From: Crossaster papposus
Lineage: Eukaryota; Echinodermata; Asteroidea; Velatida; Solasteridae
Length of the DNA stretch: 64,000 bases
Direction: 5' to 3'
Assembly: GCA_037893245.1 (NCBI GenBank)
Contig: JBAIAA010000599.1
Location: 992,001-1,056,000, forward strand
The notes under the pieces were generated by a model. That model saw only the letters and a list, made by a program, of their open reading frames with translations, was not told the origin of the DNA and ran no database searches. The stretch's first letter is position 1; each line of letters opens with the position of its first letter. This document shows, piece after piece, positions 1 through 12,690 of this stretch. The position numbers were made by a program, and so were the translations under genes.

Positions 1-1470
1 GAGCAGTCACTGTGCTGAGCAGAATAGTGAGTGTTCCCATTACAGTGTGACTGTGAGAGCAGTCACTGTGCTGAGCAGAATAGTGAATGTTCCCAACACA
101 GTGTGACTGAGAGCAGTCACTTCGCAAAGCAAAAATAGTGAGTGTTCCAATCACAGTATGACTAAGAGCAGTCACTGTGCTGAGCAGAATAGTGAGTGTT
201 CCCTTCACAGTGTGACTGAGAGCTGTCATTGTGCTGAACAGATTAGTGGGTGTTCCCACAACAGTGTGACTGAGAGCAGTCACTATGCTGAGCAGAATAG
301 TGAGTGTTCCAATCACAGTATGGCTAAGAGCAGTCACTCTGCTGAGCAGAATATTGAGTGTTCCCATCAAAGTGTGACTGAGAGCTGTCATTGTGCTGAA
401 CTGAATAGTGAGTGTTCCCACCACAGTGTGACTGAGAGCAGTCACTGTGCTGAGCAGAATAGTAAGTGTTCCCATCACAGTGTGACTGTGAGAGCATTCA
501 CTGTGCTGAGCAGAATAATGAGTATTCCCGTCATACTGTGACTGAGAGCTCTCATTGTCCTGAGCAGAATAGTGAGTGTTCCCATCACAGTGTGACTGAG
601 AGCAGTCACTGTGGTGAACAGAATAGTGAGTGTTCCCATCACAGTGTGACTGAGAGCTGTTAATGTGCTGAGCAGAATAGTAAGTGTTCACATCACAGTG
701 TGACTGAGAGCAGTCACTGTGCTGAGCAGAATAGTGAGTGTTCCCATCACAGTGTGACTGCGAGGGCATTCACTGTGCAGAGCAGAATAGTGAGTGTTCC
801 CATCACAGTGTGACTGAGAGCTGTCAATGTGCTGAGCAGAATAGTGAGTGTTCACATCACAGTACGACTGAGAGCAGTCACTGTGCTGTGCACAAGAGTG
901 AGTGTTCCCATCACAGTGTGACTGCGAGAGCAATCATTGTGCAGAGCAGAATAGTGAGTGTTCCCATCACAGTGTTACAGAGAGCAGTCACTGTGCTGAG
1001 CAGAATAGTGAGTGTGCCCATCACAGTATGACTGTGAGAGCAGTCACTGTGCTGAGCAGAATAGTGAGTGTTCCCATTACAGTGTGACTGTGAGAGCAGT
1101 CACTGTGCTGAGCAGAATAGTGAATGTTCCCAACACAGTGTGACTGAGAGCAGTCACTTCGCAAAGCAAAATAGTGAGTGTTCCAATCACAGTATGGCTA
1201 AGAGCAGTCACTGTGCTGAGCAGAATAGTGAGTGTTCCCTTCACAGTGTGACTGAGAGCTGTCATTGTGCTGAACAGAATAGTGAGTGTTCCCACAACAG
1301 TGTGACTGAGAGCAGTCACTATGCTTAGCAGAATAGTGAGTGTTCCAATCACAGTATGGCAAAGAGCAGTCACTCTGCTGAGCAGAATATTGAGTGTTCC
1401 CATCACAGTGTGACTGAGAGCTGTCATTGTGCTGAACAGAATAGTGAGTGTTCCCACCACAGTGTGACTG
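1..1470. repeat. Diverged HOR segment, copy of about 2183-3706
   Basis: This stretch matches 2183-3706 closely, at an offset of 2,182 bp up to about position 600 and 2,236 bp after it. The 54-bp step is one monomer missing here. It also matches about 15235-16700 (offset 15,183, then 15,237). From about 1470 it diverges from the 3.7-kb copy but keeps matching the 16-kb copy. TTCG marker monomers lie at 121 and 1158. Confidence 0.75.
887..894. other. TGTGCACA palindrome monomer (type example)
   Basis: A monomer subtype reads GTGCTGTGCACAAGAG instead of GTGCTGAGCAGAATAG, creating an 8-bp perfect palindrome. It recurs at HOR-scale intervals, for example near 1817, 14165, 33720, 48195, 57195 and 59702. 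No function can be assigned. Confidence 0.6.
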
Positions 1471-2160
1471 GGAGCATTCACTGTGCTGAACAGAATAGTG
1501 AGTGTTCCCATCACAGTGTGACTGAGAGCTGTCAATGTGCTGAGCAGAATAGTAAGTGTTCACACTACAGTATGACTGAGAGCAGTCACTGTGCTGAGCA
1601 GAATAGTGAGTGTTCCCATCACAATGTGACTGCGAGAGCATTCACTGTGCTGAACAGAATAGTGAGTGTTCCCATCACAGTGTGACTGAGAGCTGTCAAT
1701 GTGCTGAGCAGAATAGTAAGTGTTCACACCACAGTGTGACTGAGAGCTGTCAATGTGCTGAGCAGAATAGTGAGTGTTCACATCACAGTACGACTGAGAG
1801 CAGTCACTGTGCTGTGCACAAGAGTGAGTGTTCCCATCACAGTGTGACTGCGAGAGCAATCATTGTGCAGAGTAGAATAGTGAGTGTTCCCATCATAGTG
1901 TTACAGAGAGCAGTCACTGTGCTGCGCAGAATAGTGAGTATTCCCATCACAGTTTGACTGTGAGAGCAGTCACTGTGCTGAGCAGAATAGTGAGTGTTCC
2001 CATTACAGTGTGGCTGAGAGCTCTCACTGTGCTGAGCAGAATAATGAGTGTTCCCATTACAGTGTGACTGTGAGAGCAGTCACTGTGCTGAGCAGAATAG
2101 TGAGTGTTCCCATCACAGTGTTACAGAGAGCAGTCACTGTGCTGAGCAGAATAGTGAGTG

Positions 2161-5100
2161 TGCCATCACAGTGTGACTGTAAGAGCAGTCACTGTGCTGA
2201 GCAGAATAGTGAGTGTTCCCATTACAGTGTGACTGTGAGAGCAGTCACTGTGCTGAGCAGAATAGTGAATGTTCCCAACACAGTGTGACTGAGAGCAGTC
2301 ACTTCGCAAAGCAAAAATAGTGAGTGTTCCAATCACAGTATGACTAAGAGCAGTCACTGTGCTGAGCAGAATAGTGAGTGTTCTCTTCACAGTGTGACTA
2401 AGAGCTGTCATTGTGCTGAACAGAATAGTGGGTGTTCCCACAACAGTGTGACTGAGAGCAGTCACTATGCTGAGCAGAATAGTGAGTGTTCCAATCACAG
2501 TATGGCTAAGAGCAGTCACTCTGCTGAGCAGAATATTGAGTGTTCCCATCACAGTGTGACTGAGAGCTGTCATTGTGCTGAATTGAATAGTGAGTGTTCC
2601 CACCACAGTGTGACTGAGAGCAGTCACTGTGCTGAGCAGAATAGTAAGTGTTCCCATCACAGTGTGACTGTGAGAGCATTCACTGTGCTGAGCAGAATAA
2701 TGAGTGTTCCCGTCACACTGTGACTGAGAGCTCTCATTGTCCTGAGCAGAATAGTGAGTGTTCCCATCACAGTGCGACGGAGAGCAGTCACTGTGCTGAG
2801 CAAAATAGTGAGTGTTCCCATCACAGTGTGACTGAGAGCAGTCACTGTGCTGAACAGAATAGTGAGTGTTCCCATCACAGTGTGACTGAGAGCTGTTAAT
2901 GTGCTGAGCAGAATAGTAAGTGTTCACATCACAGTGTGACTAAGAGCAGTCACTGTGCTGAGCAGAATAGTGAGTGTTCCCATCACAGTGTGACTGCGAG
3001 GGCATTCACTGTGCAGAGCAGAATAGTGAGTGTTCCCATCACAGTGTGACTGAGAGCTGTCAATGTGCTGAGCAGAATAGTGAGTGTTCACATCACAGTA
3101 CGACTGAGAGCAGTCACTGTGCTGTGCACAAGAGTGAGTGTTCCCATCACAGTGTGACTGCGAGAGCAATCATTGTGCAGAGCAGAATAGTGAGTGTTCC
3201 CATCACAGTGTTACAGAGAGCAGTCACTGTGCTGAGCAGAATAGTGAGTGTGCCCATCACAGTATGACTGTGAGAGCAGTCACTGTGCTGAGCAGAATAG
3301 TGAGTGTTCCCATTACAGTGTGACTGTGAGAGCAGTCACTGTGCTGAGCAGAATAGTGAATGTTCCCAACACAGTGTGACTGAGAGCAGTCACTTCGCAA
3401 AGCAAAATAGTGAGTGTTCCAATCACAGTATGGCTAAGAGCAGTCACTGTGCTGAGCAGAATAGTTAGTGTTCCCTTCACAGTGTGACTGAGAGCTGTCA
3501 TTGTGCTGAACAGAATAGTGAGTGTTCCCACAACAGTGTGACTGAGAGCAGTCACTATGCTTAGCAGAATAGTGAGTGTTCCAATCACAGTATGGCTAAG
3601 AGCAGTCACTCTGCTGAGCAGAATATTGAGTGTTCCCATCACAGTGTGACTGAGAGCTGTCATTGTGCTGAACAGAATAGTGAGTGTTCCCACCACAGTG
3701 TGACTGAGAGCAGTCACTGTGCTGAGCAGAATAGTCAGTGTTCCCATCACAGTGTGACTGTGAGAGCATTCACTGTGCTGAGCAGAATAGTGAGTGTTCC
3801 CGTCACATTGTGACTGAGAGCTCACATTGTGCTGAGCAGAATAGTGAGTGTTCCCATCACAGTGTGACTGAGAGCAGTCACTGTGCTGAGCAAAATAGTG
3901 AGTGTTGCCATCACAGTGTGACTGCGAGCAGTCACTGTGCTGAACAGAATAGTGAGTGTTCCCATCACAGTGTGACTGAGAGCTGTTAATGTGCTGAGCA
4001 GAATAGTAAGTGTTCACATCACAGTGTGACTGAGAGAGCAATCACTGTGCAGGGCATAATAGTGAGTTTTCCCATCGCAGTGTTACAGAGAGCAGTCACT
4101 GTGCTGAGCAGAATAGTGAGTGTTCCCATCACGGTGTTACAGAGAGCAGTCACTGTGCTGAGCAGAATAGTGAGTGTTCCCATCACAGTGTGACTGTGAG
4201 AGCATTCACTGTGCTGAGCAGAAGAGTGAGTGTTCCCATCACAGTGTGAACGAGAGCAGTCACTGTGCTGAGCAAAATAGTGAGTGTTCCCATCACAGTG
4301 TGTCTGAGAGCAGTTACTGTGCTGAGCAGAATAGTGAGTGTTCCCATCACAGTGTGACTGAAAGCAGTCACTTGGCTGAGCAGAATAGTGAGTGTTTCCA
4401 TTACAGTGTGACTGTGAGAGCAGTCACTGTGCTGAGCAGAATAGTGAATGTTCCCGCCACAGTGTGACTGAGAGCAGTCACTTCGCAAAGCAAAATAGTG
4501 AGTGTTCCAATCACAGTATGACTAAGAGCAGTCACTGTGCTGAGCAGAATAGTGAATGTTCCCTTCACAGTGTGCCTGAGAGCTGTCATTGTGCTGAACA
4601 GAATAGTGAGTGTTCCCACCACAGTGTGACTGAGAGCAGTCACTGTGCTGAGCAGAATAGTAAGTGTTCCCATCACAGTGTGACTGTGAGAGCATTCACT
4701 GTGCTGAGCAGAATAGTGAGTGTTCCCATCACAGTGTGACTGAGAGCAGTCACTGTGCTGAACAGAATAGTGAGTGTTCCCATCACAGTCTGACTGAGAG
4801 CTGTCAATGTGCTTAGCAGAATAGTAAGTGTTCACATCACCGTGTGACTGAGAGCAGTCACTGTGCTGAGCAGAATAGTGAGTGTTCCCACCACAGTGTG
4901 ACTGAGAGCAGTCACTGTGCTGAGCAGAATAGTAAGTGTTCCCACCACAGTGTGACTGAGAGCTCTCATTGTGCTGAGCATAATAGTGAGTGTTTCCATC
5001 ACAGTGTGACTGCGAGGGCATTCACTGTGCAGAGCAGAATAGTGAGTGTTCCCATCACAGTGTGACTGAGAGCTGTCATTGTGCTGAACAGAATTGGGAG

Positions 5101-6521
5101 TGTTCCCACCACAGTGTGACTGAGAACAGTCACTGTGCTGAGCAGAATAGTAAGTGTTCCCATCGCAGTGTGACTGTGAGAGCATTCACTGTGCTGAGCA
5201 GAATCGTGAGTGTTCCCGTCACAGTGTGACTGAGAGCTCTCATTGTGCTGAGCAGAATAGTGAGTGTTCCCATTACAGTGTGGCTGAGAGCTCTCACTGT
5301 GCTGAGCAGAATAATGAGTGTTCCCATTACAGTGTGACTGTGAGAGCAGTCACTGTGCTGAGCAGAATAGTGAGTGTTCCCATCACAGTGTTACAGAGAG
5401 CAGTCACTGTGCTGAGCAGAATAGTGAGTGTGCCATCACAGTGTGACTGTAAGAGCAGTCACTGTGCTGAGCAGAATAGTGAGTGTTCCCATTACAGTGT
5501 GACTGTGAGAGCAGTCACTGTGCTGAGCAGAATAGTGAATGTTCCCGCCACAGTGTGACTGAGAGCAGTCACTTCGCAAAGCAAAATAGTGAGTGTTCCA
5601 ATCACAGTATGACTAAGAGCAGTCACTGTGCTGAGCAGAATAGTGAATGTTCCCTTCACAGTGTGCCTGAGAGCTGTCATTGTGCTGAACAGAATAGTGA
5701 GTGTTCCCACCACAGTGTGACTGAGAGCAGTCACTGTGCTGAGCAGAATAGTAAGTGTTCCCATCACAGTGTGACTGTGAGAGCATTCACTGTGCTGAGC
5801 AGAATAGTGAGTGTTCCCATCACAGTGTGACTGAGAGCAGTCACTGTGCTGAACAGAATAGTGAGTGTTCCCATCACAGTCTGACTGAGAGCTGTCAATG
5901 TGCTTAGCAGAATAGTAAGTGTTCACATCACCGTGTGACTGAGAGCAGTCACTGTGCTGAGCAGAATAGTGAGTGTTCCCACCACAGTGTGACTGAGAGC
6001 AGTCACTGTGCTGAGCAGAATAGTAAGTGTTCCCACCACAGTGTGACTGAGAGCTCTCATTGTGCTGAGCATAATAGTGAGTGTTTCCATCACAGTGTGA
6101 CTGCGAGGGCATTCACTGTGCAGAGCAGAATAGTGAGTGTTCCCATCACAGTGTGACTGAGAGCTGTCATTGTGCTGAACAGAATTGGGAGTGTTCCCAC
6201 CACAGTGTGACTGAGAACAGTCACTGTGCTGAGCAGAATAGTAAGTGTTCCCATCGCAGTGTGACTGTGAGAGCATTCACTGTGCTGAGCAGAATCGTGA
6301 GTGTTCCCGTCACAGTGTGACTGAGAGCTCTCATTGTGCTGAGCAGAATAGTGAGTGTTCCCATTACAGTGTGGCTGAGAGCTCTCACTGTGCTGAGCAG
6401 AATAATGAGTGTTCCCATTACAGTGTGACTGTGAGAGCAGTCACTGTGCTGAGCAGAATAGTGAGTGTTCCCATCACAGTGTTACAGAGAGCAGTCACTG
6501 TGCTGAGCAGAATAGTGAGTG
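2161..6521. repeat. 80-monomer, 4,361-bp higher-order unit
   Basis: The unit recurs from 6522, and shared landmarks are displaced by exactly 4,361 bp (for example TTCG markers 3394 and 7755, 4482 and 8843). The odd length comes from single-base indels: two GTGTGCCATCAC deletions (near 2158 and 5428) and one extra A in GCAAAAATAG near 2313. Inside it the TTCG marker falls at 2303, 3394, 4482 and 5573, so the unit is four successive subunits of about 1,090 bp (20 monomers each). Confidence 0.8.
4405..5495. repeat. 1,091-bp tandem duplication, first copy
   Basis: 20 monomers (14 of 54 bp, 6 of 56 bp) with one single-base deletion give 1,091 bp. The same sequence follows at 5496-6586, carrying the same rare variants such as GAATTGGGAG and GAATCGTGAG. 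The right edge is marked by CCCGCCAC near 5545 against CCCAACAC near 6636. Confidence 0.8.
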
Positions 6522-6586
6522 TGCCATCACAGTGTGACTGTAAGAGCAGTCACTGTGCTGAGCAGAATAGTGAGTGTTCCCATTAC
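5496..6586. repeat. 1,091-bp tandem duplication, second copy
   Basis: This is a near-perfect copy of 4405-5495. The 4,361-bp relative downstream has only one version of this block before it diverges at about 9600, so the duplication may be local to this position. Confidence 0.8.
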
Positions 6587-9500
6587 AGTGTGACTGTGAG
6601 AGCAGTCACTGTGCTGAGCAGAATAGTGAATGTTCCCAACACAGTGTGACTGAGAGCAGTCACTTCGCAAAGCAAAAATAGTGAGTGTTCCAATCACAGT
6701 ATGACTAAGAGCAGTCACTGTGCTGAGCAGAATAGTGAGTGTTCTCTTCACAGTGTGACTAAGAGCTGTCATTGTGCTGAACAGAATAGTGGGTGTTCCC
6801 ACAACAGTGTGACTGAGAGCAGTCACTATGCTGAGCAGAATAGTGAGTGTTCCAATCACAGTATGGCTAAGAGCAGTCACTCTGCTGAGCAGAATATTGA
6901 GTGTTCCCATCACAGTGTGACTGAGAGCTGTCATTGTGCTGAATTGAATAGTGAGTGTTCCCACCACAGTGTGACTGAGAGCAGTCACTGTGCTGAGCAG
7001 AATAGTAAGTGTTCCCATCACAGTGTGACTGTGAGAGCATTCACTGTGCTGAGCAGAATAATGAGTGTTCCCGTCACACTGTGACTGAGAGCTCTCATTG
7101 TCCTGAGCAGAATAGTGAGTGTTCCCATCACAGTGCGACGGAGAGCAGTCACTGTGCTGAGCAAAATAGTGAGTGTTCCCATCACAGTGTGACTGAGAGC
7201 AGTCACTGTGCTGAACAGAATAGTGAGTGTTCCCATCACAGTGTGACTGAGAGCTGTTAATGTGCTGAGCAGAATAGTAAGTGTTCACATCACAGTGTGA
7301 CTAAGAGCAGTCACTGTGCTGAGCAGAATAGTGAGTGTTCCCATCACAGTGTGACTGCGAGGGCATTCACTGTGCAGAGCAGAATAGTGAGTGTTCCCAT
7401 CACAGTGTGACTGAGAGCTGTCAATGTGCTGAGCAGAATAGTGAGTGTTCACATCACAGTACGACTGAGAGCAGTCACTGTGCTGTGCACAAGAGTGAGT
7501 GTTCCCATCACAGTGTGACTGCGAGAGCAATCATTGTGCAGAGCAGAATAGTGAGTGTTCCCATCACAGTGTTACAGAGAGCAGTCACTGTGCTGAGCAG
7601 AATAGTGAGTGTGCCCATCACAGTATGACTGTGAGAGCAGTCACTGTGCTGAGCAGAATAGTGAGTGTTCCCATTACAGTGTGACTGTGAGAGCAGTCAC
7701 TGTGCTGAGCAGAATAGTGAATGTTCCCAACACAGTGTGACTGAGAGCAGTCACTTCGCAAAGCAAAATAGTGAGTGTTCCAATCACAGTATGGCTAAGA
7801 GCAGTCACTGTGCTGAGCAGAATAGTTAGTGTTCCCTTCACAGTGTGACTGAGAGCTGTCATTGTGCTGAACAGAATAGTGAGTGTTCCCACAATAGTGT
7901 GACTGAGAGCAGTCACTATGCTTAGCAGAATAGTGAGTGTTCCAATCACAGTATGGCTAAGAGCAGTCACTCTGCTGAGCAGAATATTGAGTGTTCCCAT
8001 CACAGTGTGACTGAGAGCTGTCATTGTGCTGAACAGAATAGTGAGTGTTCCCACCACAGTGTGACTGAGAGCAGTCACTGTGCTGAGCAGAATAGTCAGT
8101 GTTCCCATCACAGTGTGACTGTGAGAGCATTCACTGTGCTGAGCAGAATAGTGAGTGTTCCCGTCACATTGTGACTGAGAGCTCACATTGTGCTGAGCAG
8201 AATAGTGAGTGTTCCCATCACAGTGTGACTGAGAGCAGTCACTGTGCTGAGCAAAATAGTGAGTGTTGCCATCACAGTGTGACTGCGAGCAGTCACTGTG
8301 CTGAACAGAATAGTGAGTGTTCCCATCACAGTGTGACTGAGAGCTGTTAATGTGCTGAGCAGAATAGTAAGTGTTCACATCACAGTGTGACTGAGAGAGC
8401 AATCACTGTGCAGGGCATAATAGTGAGTTTTCCCATCGCAGTGTTACAGAGAGCAGTCACTGTGCTGAGCAGAATAGTGAGTGTTCCCATCACGGTGTTA
8501 CAGAGAGCAGTCACTGTGCTGAGCAGAATAGTGAGTGTTCCCATCACAGTGTGACTGTGAGAGCATTCACTGTGCTGAGCAGAAGAGTGAGTGTTCCCAT
8601 CACAGTGTGACCGAGAGCAGTCACTGTGCTGAGCAAAATAGTGAGTGTTCCCATCACAGTGTGTCTGAGAGCAGTTACTGTGCTGAGCAGAATAGTGAGT
8701 GTTCCCATCACAGTGTGACTGAGAGCAGTCACTTGGCTGAGCAGAATAGTGAGTGTTTCCATTACAGTGTGACTGTGAGAGCAGTCACTGTGCTGAACAG
8801 AATAGTGAATGTTCCCGCCACAGTGTGACTGAGAGCAGTCACTTCGCAAAGCAAAATAGTGAGTGTTCCAATCACAGTATGACTAAGAGCAGTCACTGTG
8901 CTGAGCAGAATAGTGAATGTTCCCTTCACAGTGTGCCTGAGAGCTGTCATTGTGCTGAACAGAATAGTGAGTGTTCCCACCACAGTGTGACTGAGAGCAG
9001 TCACTGTGCTGAGCAGAATAGTAAGTGTTCCCATCACAGTGTGACTGTGAGAGCATTCACTGTGCTGAGCAGAATAATGAGTGTTCCCATCACAGTGTGA
9101 CTGAGAGCAGTCACTGTGCTGAACAGAATAGTGAGTGTTCCCATCACAGTCTGACTGAGAGCTGTCAATGTGCTTAGCAGAATAGTAAGTGTTCACATCA
9201 CCGTGTGACTGAGAGCAGTCACTGTGCTGAGCAGAATAGTGAGTGTTCCCACCACAGTGTGACTGAGAGCAGTCACTGTGCTGAGCAGAATAGTAAGTGT
9301 TCCCACCACAGTGTGACTGAGAGCTCTCATTGTGCTGAGCATAATAGTGAGTGTTTCCATCACAGTGTGACTGCGAGGGCATTCACTGTGCAGAGCAGAA
9401 TAGTGAGTGTTCCCATCACAGTGTGACTGAGAGCTGTCATTGTGCTGAACAGAATTGGGAGTGTTCCCACCACAGTGTGACTGAGAACAGTCACTGTGCT

Positions 9501-9600
9501 GAGCAGAATAGTAAGTGTTCCCATCGCAGTGTGACTGTGAGAGCATTCACTGTGCTGAGCAGAATCGTGAGTGTTCCCGTCACAGTGTGACTGAGAGCTC
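6522..9600. repeat. Partial second copy of the 4,361-bp unit
   Basis: It matches 2161-5240 with only scattered point differences, for example GTGAACGAG near 4248 against GTGACCGAG near 8609, and CTGAGCAG near 4432 against CTGAACAG near 8793. The match ends near 9600, where the array moves into the 1,845-bp tandem pair. TTCG markers lie at 6664, 7755 and 8843. Confidence 0.8.
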
Positions 9601-10844
9601 TCATTGTGCTGAGCAGAATAGTGAGTGTTCCCATCACAGTGTGACTGAGAGCAGTCACTGTGCTGAGCAAAATAGTGAGTGTTCCCGTAACAGCTTGACT
9701 GAGAGCAGTCACTGTGCTGAACAGAATAGTGAGTGTTCCCATCACAGTGTGAGAGATGTCAATGTGCTGAGCAGAATAGTAAGTGTTCACATCACAGTGT
9801 GCCTGAGAGCAGTCACTGTGCTGAGCAGAATAGCGAGTGTTCCCATCACATTGTGACTGCGAGAGCATTCACTGTGCTGAACAGAATAGTGGGTGTTCCC
9901 ATCACAGTGTGACTGAGAGCTGTCAATGTGCTGAGCAGAATAGTAAGTGTTCACATCACAGTGTGACTGAGAGCTGTCAATGTGCTGAGCAGAATAGTGA
10001 GTGTTCACATCACAGTGCGACTGAGAGCAGTCACTATGCTGAGCAAAATAGTGAGTGTTGCCATCACAGTGTGACTGAGAGGAGTCACTGTGCTGAACAG
10101 AATAGTGAGTGTTCCCATCACAGTGTGACTGAGAGCTGTTAATGTGCTGAGCAGAATAGTAATTGTTCACATCACAGTGTGACTGAGAGCTGTCAATGCG
10201 CTGAGCAGAATAGTAAGTGTTCACATCACAGTGTGACTGAGAGAGCAATCACTGTGCAGGGCAGAATAGTGAGTGTTCCCATCACAGTGTTACAGAGAGC
10301 AGTCACTGTGCTGAGCAGAATAGTGAATGTTCCCAACACAGTGTGACTGAGAGCAGTCACTTCGCAAAGCAAAAATAGTGAGTGTTCCAATCACAGTATG
10401 ACTAAGAGCAGTCACTGTGCTGAGCAGAATAGTGAGTGTTCCCTTCACAGTGTGACTGAGAGCTGTCATTGTGCTGAACAGAATAGTGGGTGTTCCCACA
10501 ACAGTGTGACTGAGAGCAGTCACTATGCTGAGCAGAATAGTGAGTGTTCCAATCACAGTATGGCTAAGAGCAGTCACTCTGCTGAGCAGAATATTGAGTG
10601 TTCCCATCACAGTGTGACTGAGAGCTGTCATTGTGCTGAACTGAATAGTGAGTGTTCCCACCACAGTGTGACTGAGAGCAGTCACTGTGCTGAGCAGAAT
10701 AGTAAGTGTTCCCATCACAGTGTGACTGTGAGAGCATTCACTGTGCTGAGCAGAATAATGAGTATTCCCGTCATACTTTGACTGAGAGCTCTCATTGTCC
10801 TGAGCAGAATAGTGAGTGTTCCCATCACAGTGCGACTGAGAGCA
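9000..10844. repeat. 1,845-bp HOR unit, copy 1
   Basis: 34 monomers, 6 of them 56 bp, plus one base (GCAAAAATAG, 10361 onward) and minus four bases (50-bp monomer at 9751) give 1,845 bp. It is followed directly by a second copy. Shared landmarks include CCCGTAACAGC, TTCACATCACAGTGTGCCTG and the unusual GTCATACTTTGAC. Confidence 0.8.
9746..9765. repeat. 50-bp monomer (4-bp deletion) type example
   Basis: Here GTGTGACTGAGAGCTGTC has become GTGTG-AGAGATGTC, removing four bases of the inner stem of the dyad. The same 50-bp monomer occurs at 11596, 13440, 22647 and 24005 and nowhere else that I found. All five sit in copies of the same block, so the deletion is a lineage marker for one HOR subfamily. 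Confidence 0.8.
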
Positions 10845-12690
10845 GTCACTGTGCTGAGCAGAATAGTAAGTGTTCCCATCACAGTGTGACTGTGAGAGCA
10901 TTCACTGTGCTGAGCAGAATAGTGAGTGTTCCCATCACAGTGTGACTGAGAGCAGTCACTGTGCTGAACAGAATAGTGAGTGTTCCCATCACAGTCTGAC
11001 TGAGAGCTGTCAATGTGCTTAGCAGAATAGTAAGTGTTCACATCACCGTGTGACTGAGAGCAGTCACTGTGCTGAGCAGAATAGTGAGTGTTCCCACCAC
11101 AGTGTGACTGAGAGCAGTCACTGTGCTGAGCAGAATAGTAAGTGTTCCCACCACAGTGTGACTGAGAGCTCTCATTGTGCTGAGCATAATAGTGAGTGTT
11201 TCCATCACAGTGTGACTGCGAGGGCATTCACTGTGCAGAGCAGAATAGTGAGTGTTCCCATCACAGTGTGACTGAGAGCTGTCATTGTGCTGAACAGAAT
11301 TGGGAGTGTTCCCACCACAGTGTGACTGAGAACAGTCACTGTGCTGAGCAGAATAGTAAGTGTTCCCATCGCAGTGTGACTGTGAGAGCATTCACTGTGC
11401 TGAGCAGAATCGTGAGTGTTCCCGTCACAGTGTGACTGAGAGCTCTCATTGTGCTGAGCAGAATAGTGAGTGTTCCCATCACAGTGTGACTGAGAGCAGT
11501 CACTGTGCTGAGCAAAATAGTGAGTGTTCCCGTAACAGCTTGACTGAGAGCAGTCACTGTGCTGAACAGAATAGTGAGTGTTCCCATCACAGTGTGAGAG
11601 ATGTCAATGTGCTGAGCAGAATAGTAAGTGTTCACATCACAGTGTGCCTGAGAGCAGTCACTGTGCTGAGCAGAATAGCGAGTGTTCCCATCACATTGTG
11701 ACTGCGAGAGCATTCACTGTGCTGAACAGAATAGTGGGTGTTCCCATCACAGTGTGACTGAGAGCTGTCAATGTGCTGAGCAGAATAGTAAGTGTTCACA
11801 TCACAGTGTGACTGAGAGCTGTCAATGTGCTGAGCAGAATAGTGAGTGTTCACATCACAGTGCGACTGAGAGCAGTCACTATGCTGAGCAAAATAGTGAG
11901 TGTTGCCATCACAGTGTGACTGAGAGGAGTCACTGTGCTGAACAGAATAGTGAGTGTTCCCATCACAGTGTGACTGAGAGCTGTTAATGTGCTGAGCAGA
12001 ATAGTAATTGTTCACATCACAGTGTGACTGAGAGCTGTCAATGCGCTGAGCAGAATAGTAAGTGTTCACATCACAGTGTGACTGAGAGAGCAATCACTGT
12101 GCAGGGCAGAATAGTGAGTGTTCCCATCACAGTGTTACAGAGAGCAGTCACTGTGCTGAGCAGAATAGTGAATGTTCCCAACACAGTGTGACTGAGAGCA
12201 GTCACTTCGCAAAGCAAAAATAGTGAGTGTTCCAATCACAGTATGACTAAGAGCAGTCACTGTGCTGAGCAGAATAGTGAGTGTTCCCTTCACAGTGTGA
12301 CTGAGAGCTGTCATTGTGCTGAACAGAATAGTGGGTGTTCCCACAACAGTGTGACTGAGAGCAGTCACTATGCTGAGCAGAATAGTGAGTGTTCCAATCA
12401 CAGTATGGCTAAGAGCAGTCACTCTGCTGAGCAGAATATTGAGTGTTCCCATCACAGTGTGACTGAGAGCTGTCATTGTGCTGAACTGAATAGTGAGTGT
12501 TCCCACCACAGTGTGACTGAGAGCAGTCACTGTGCTGAGCAGAATAGTAAGTGTTCCCATCACAGTGTGACTGTGAGAGCATTCACTGTGCTGAGCAGAA
12601 TAATGAGTATTCCCGTCATACTTTGACTGAGAGCTCTCATTGTCCTGAGCAGAATAGTGAGTGTTCCCATCACAGTGCGACTGAGAGCAG
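10845..12690. repeat. 1,845-bp HOR unit, copy 2
   Basis: Tandem copy of 9000-10844 with matching landmarks (50-bp monomer at 11596, TTCG marker with extra A at 12206). The central part recurs a third time at about 13125-13765 at offset 1,844. The 3' part (about 12035-12958) recurs at about 15133-16056, offset 3,098. Confidence 0.8.
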
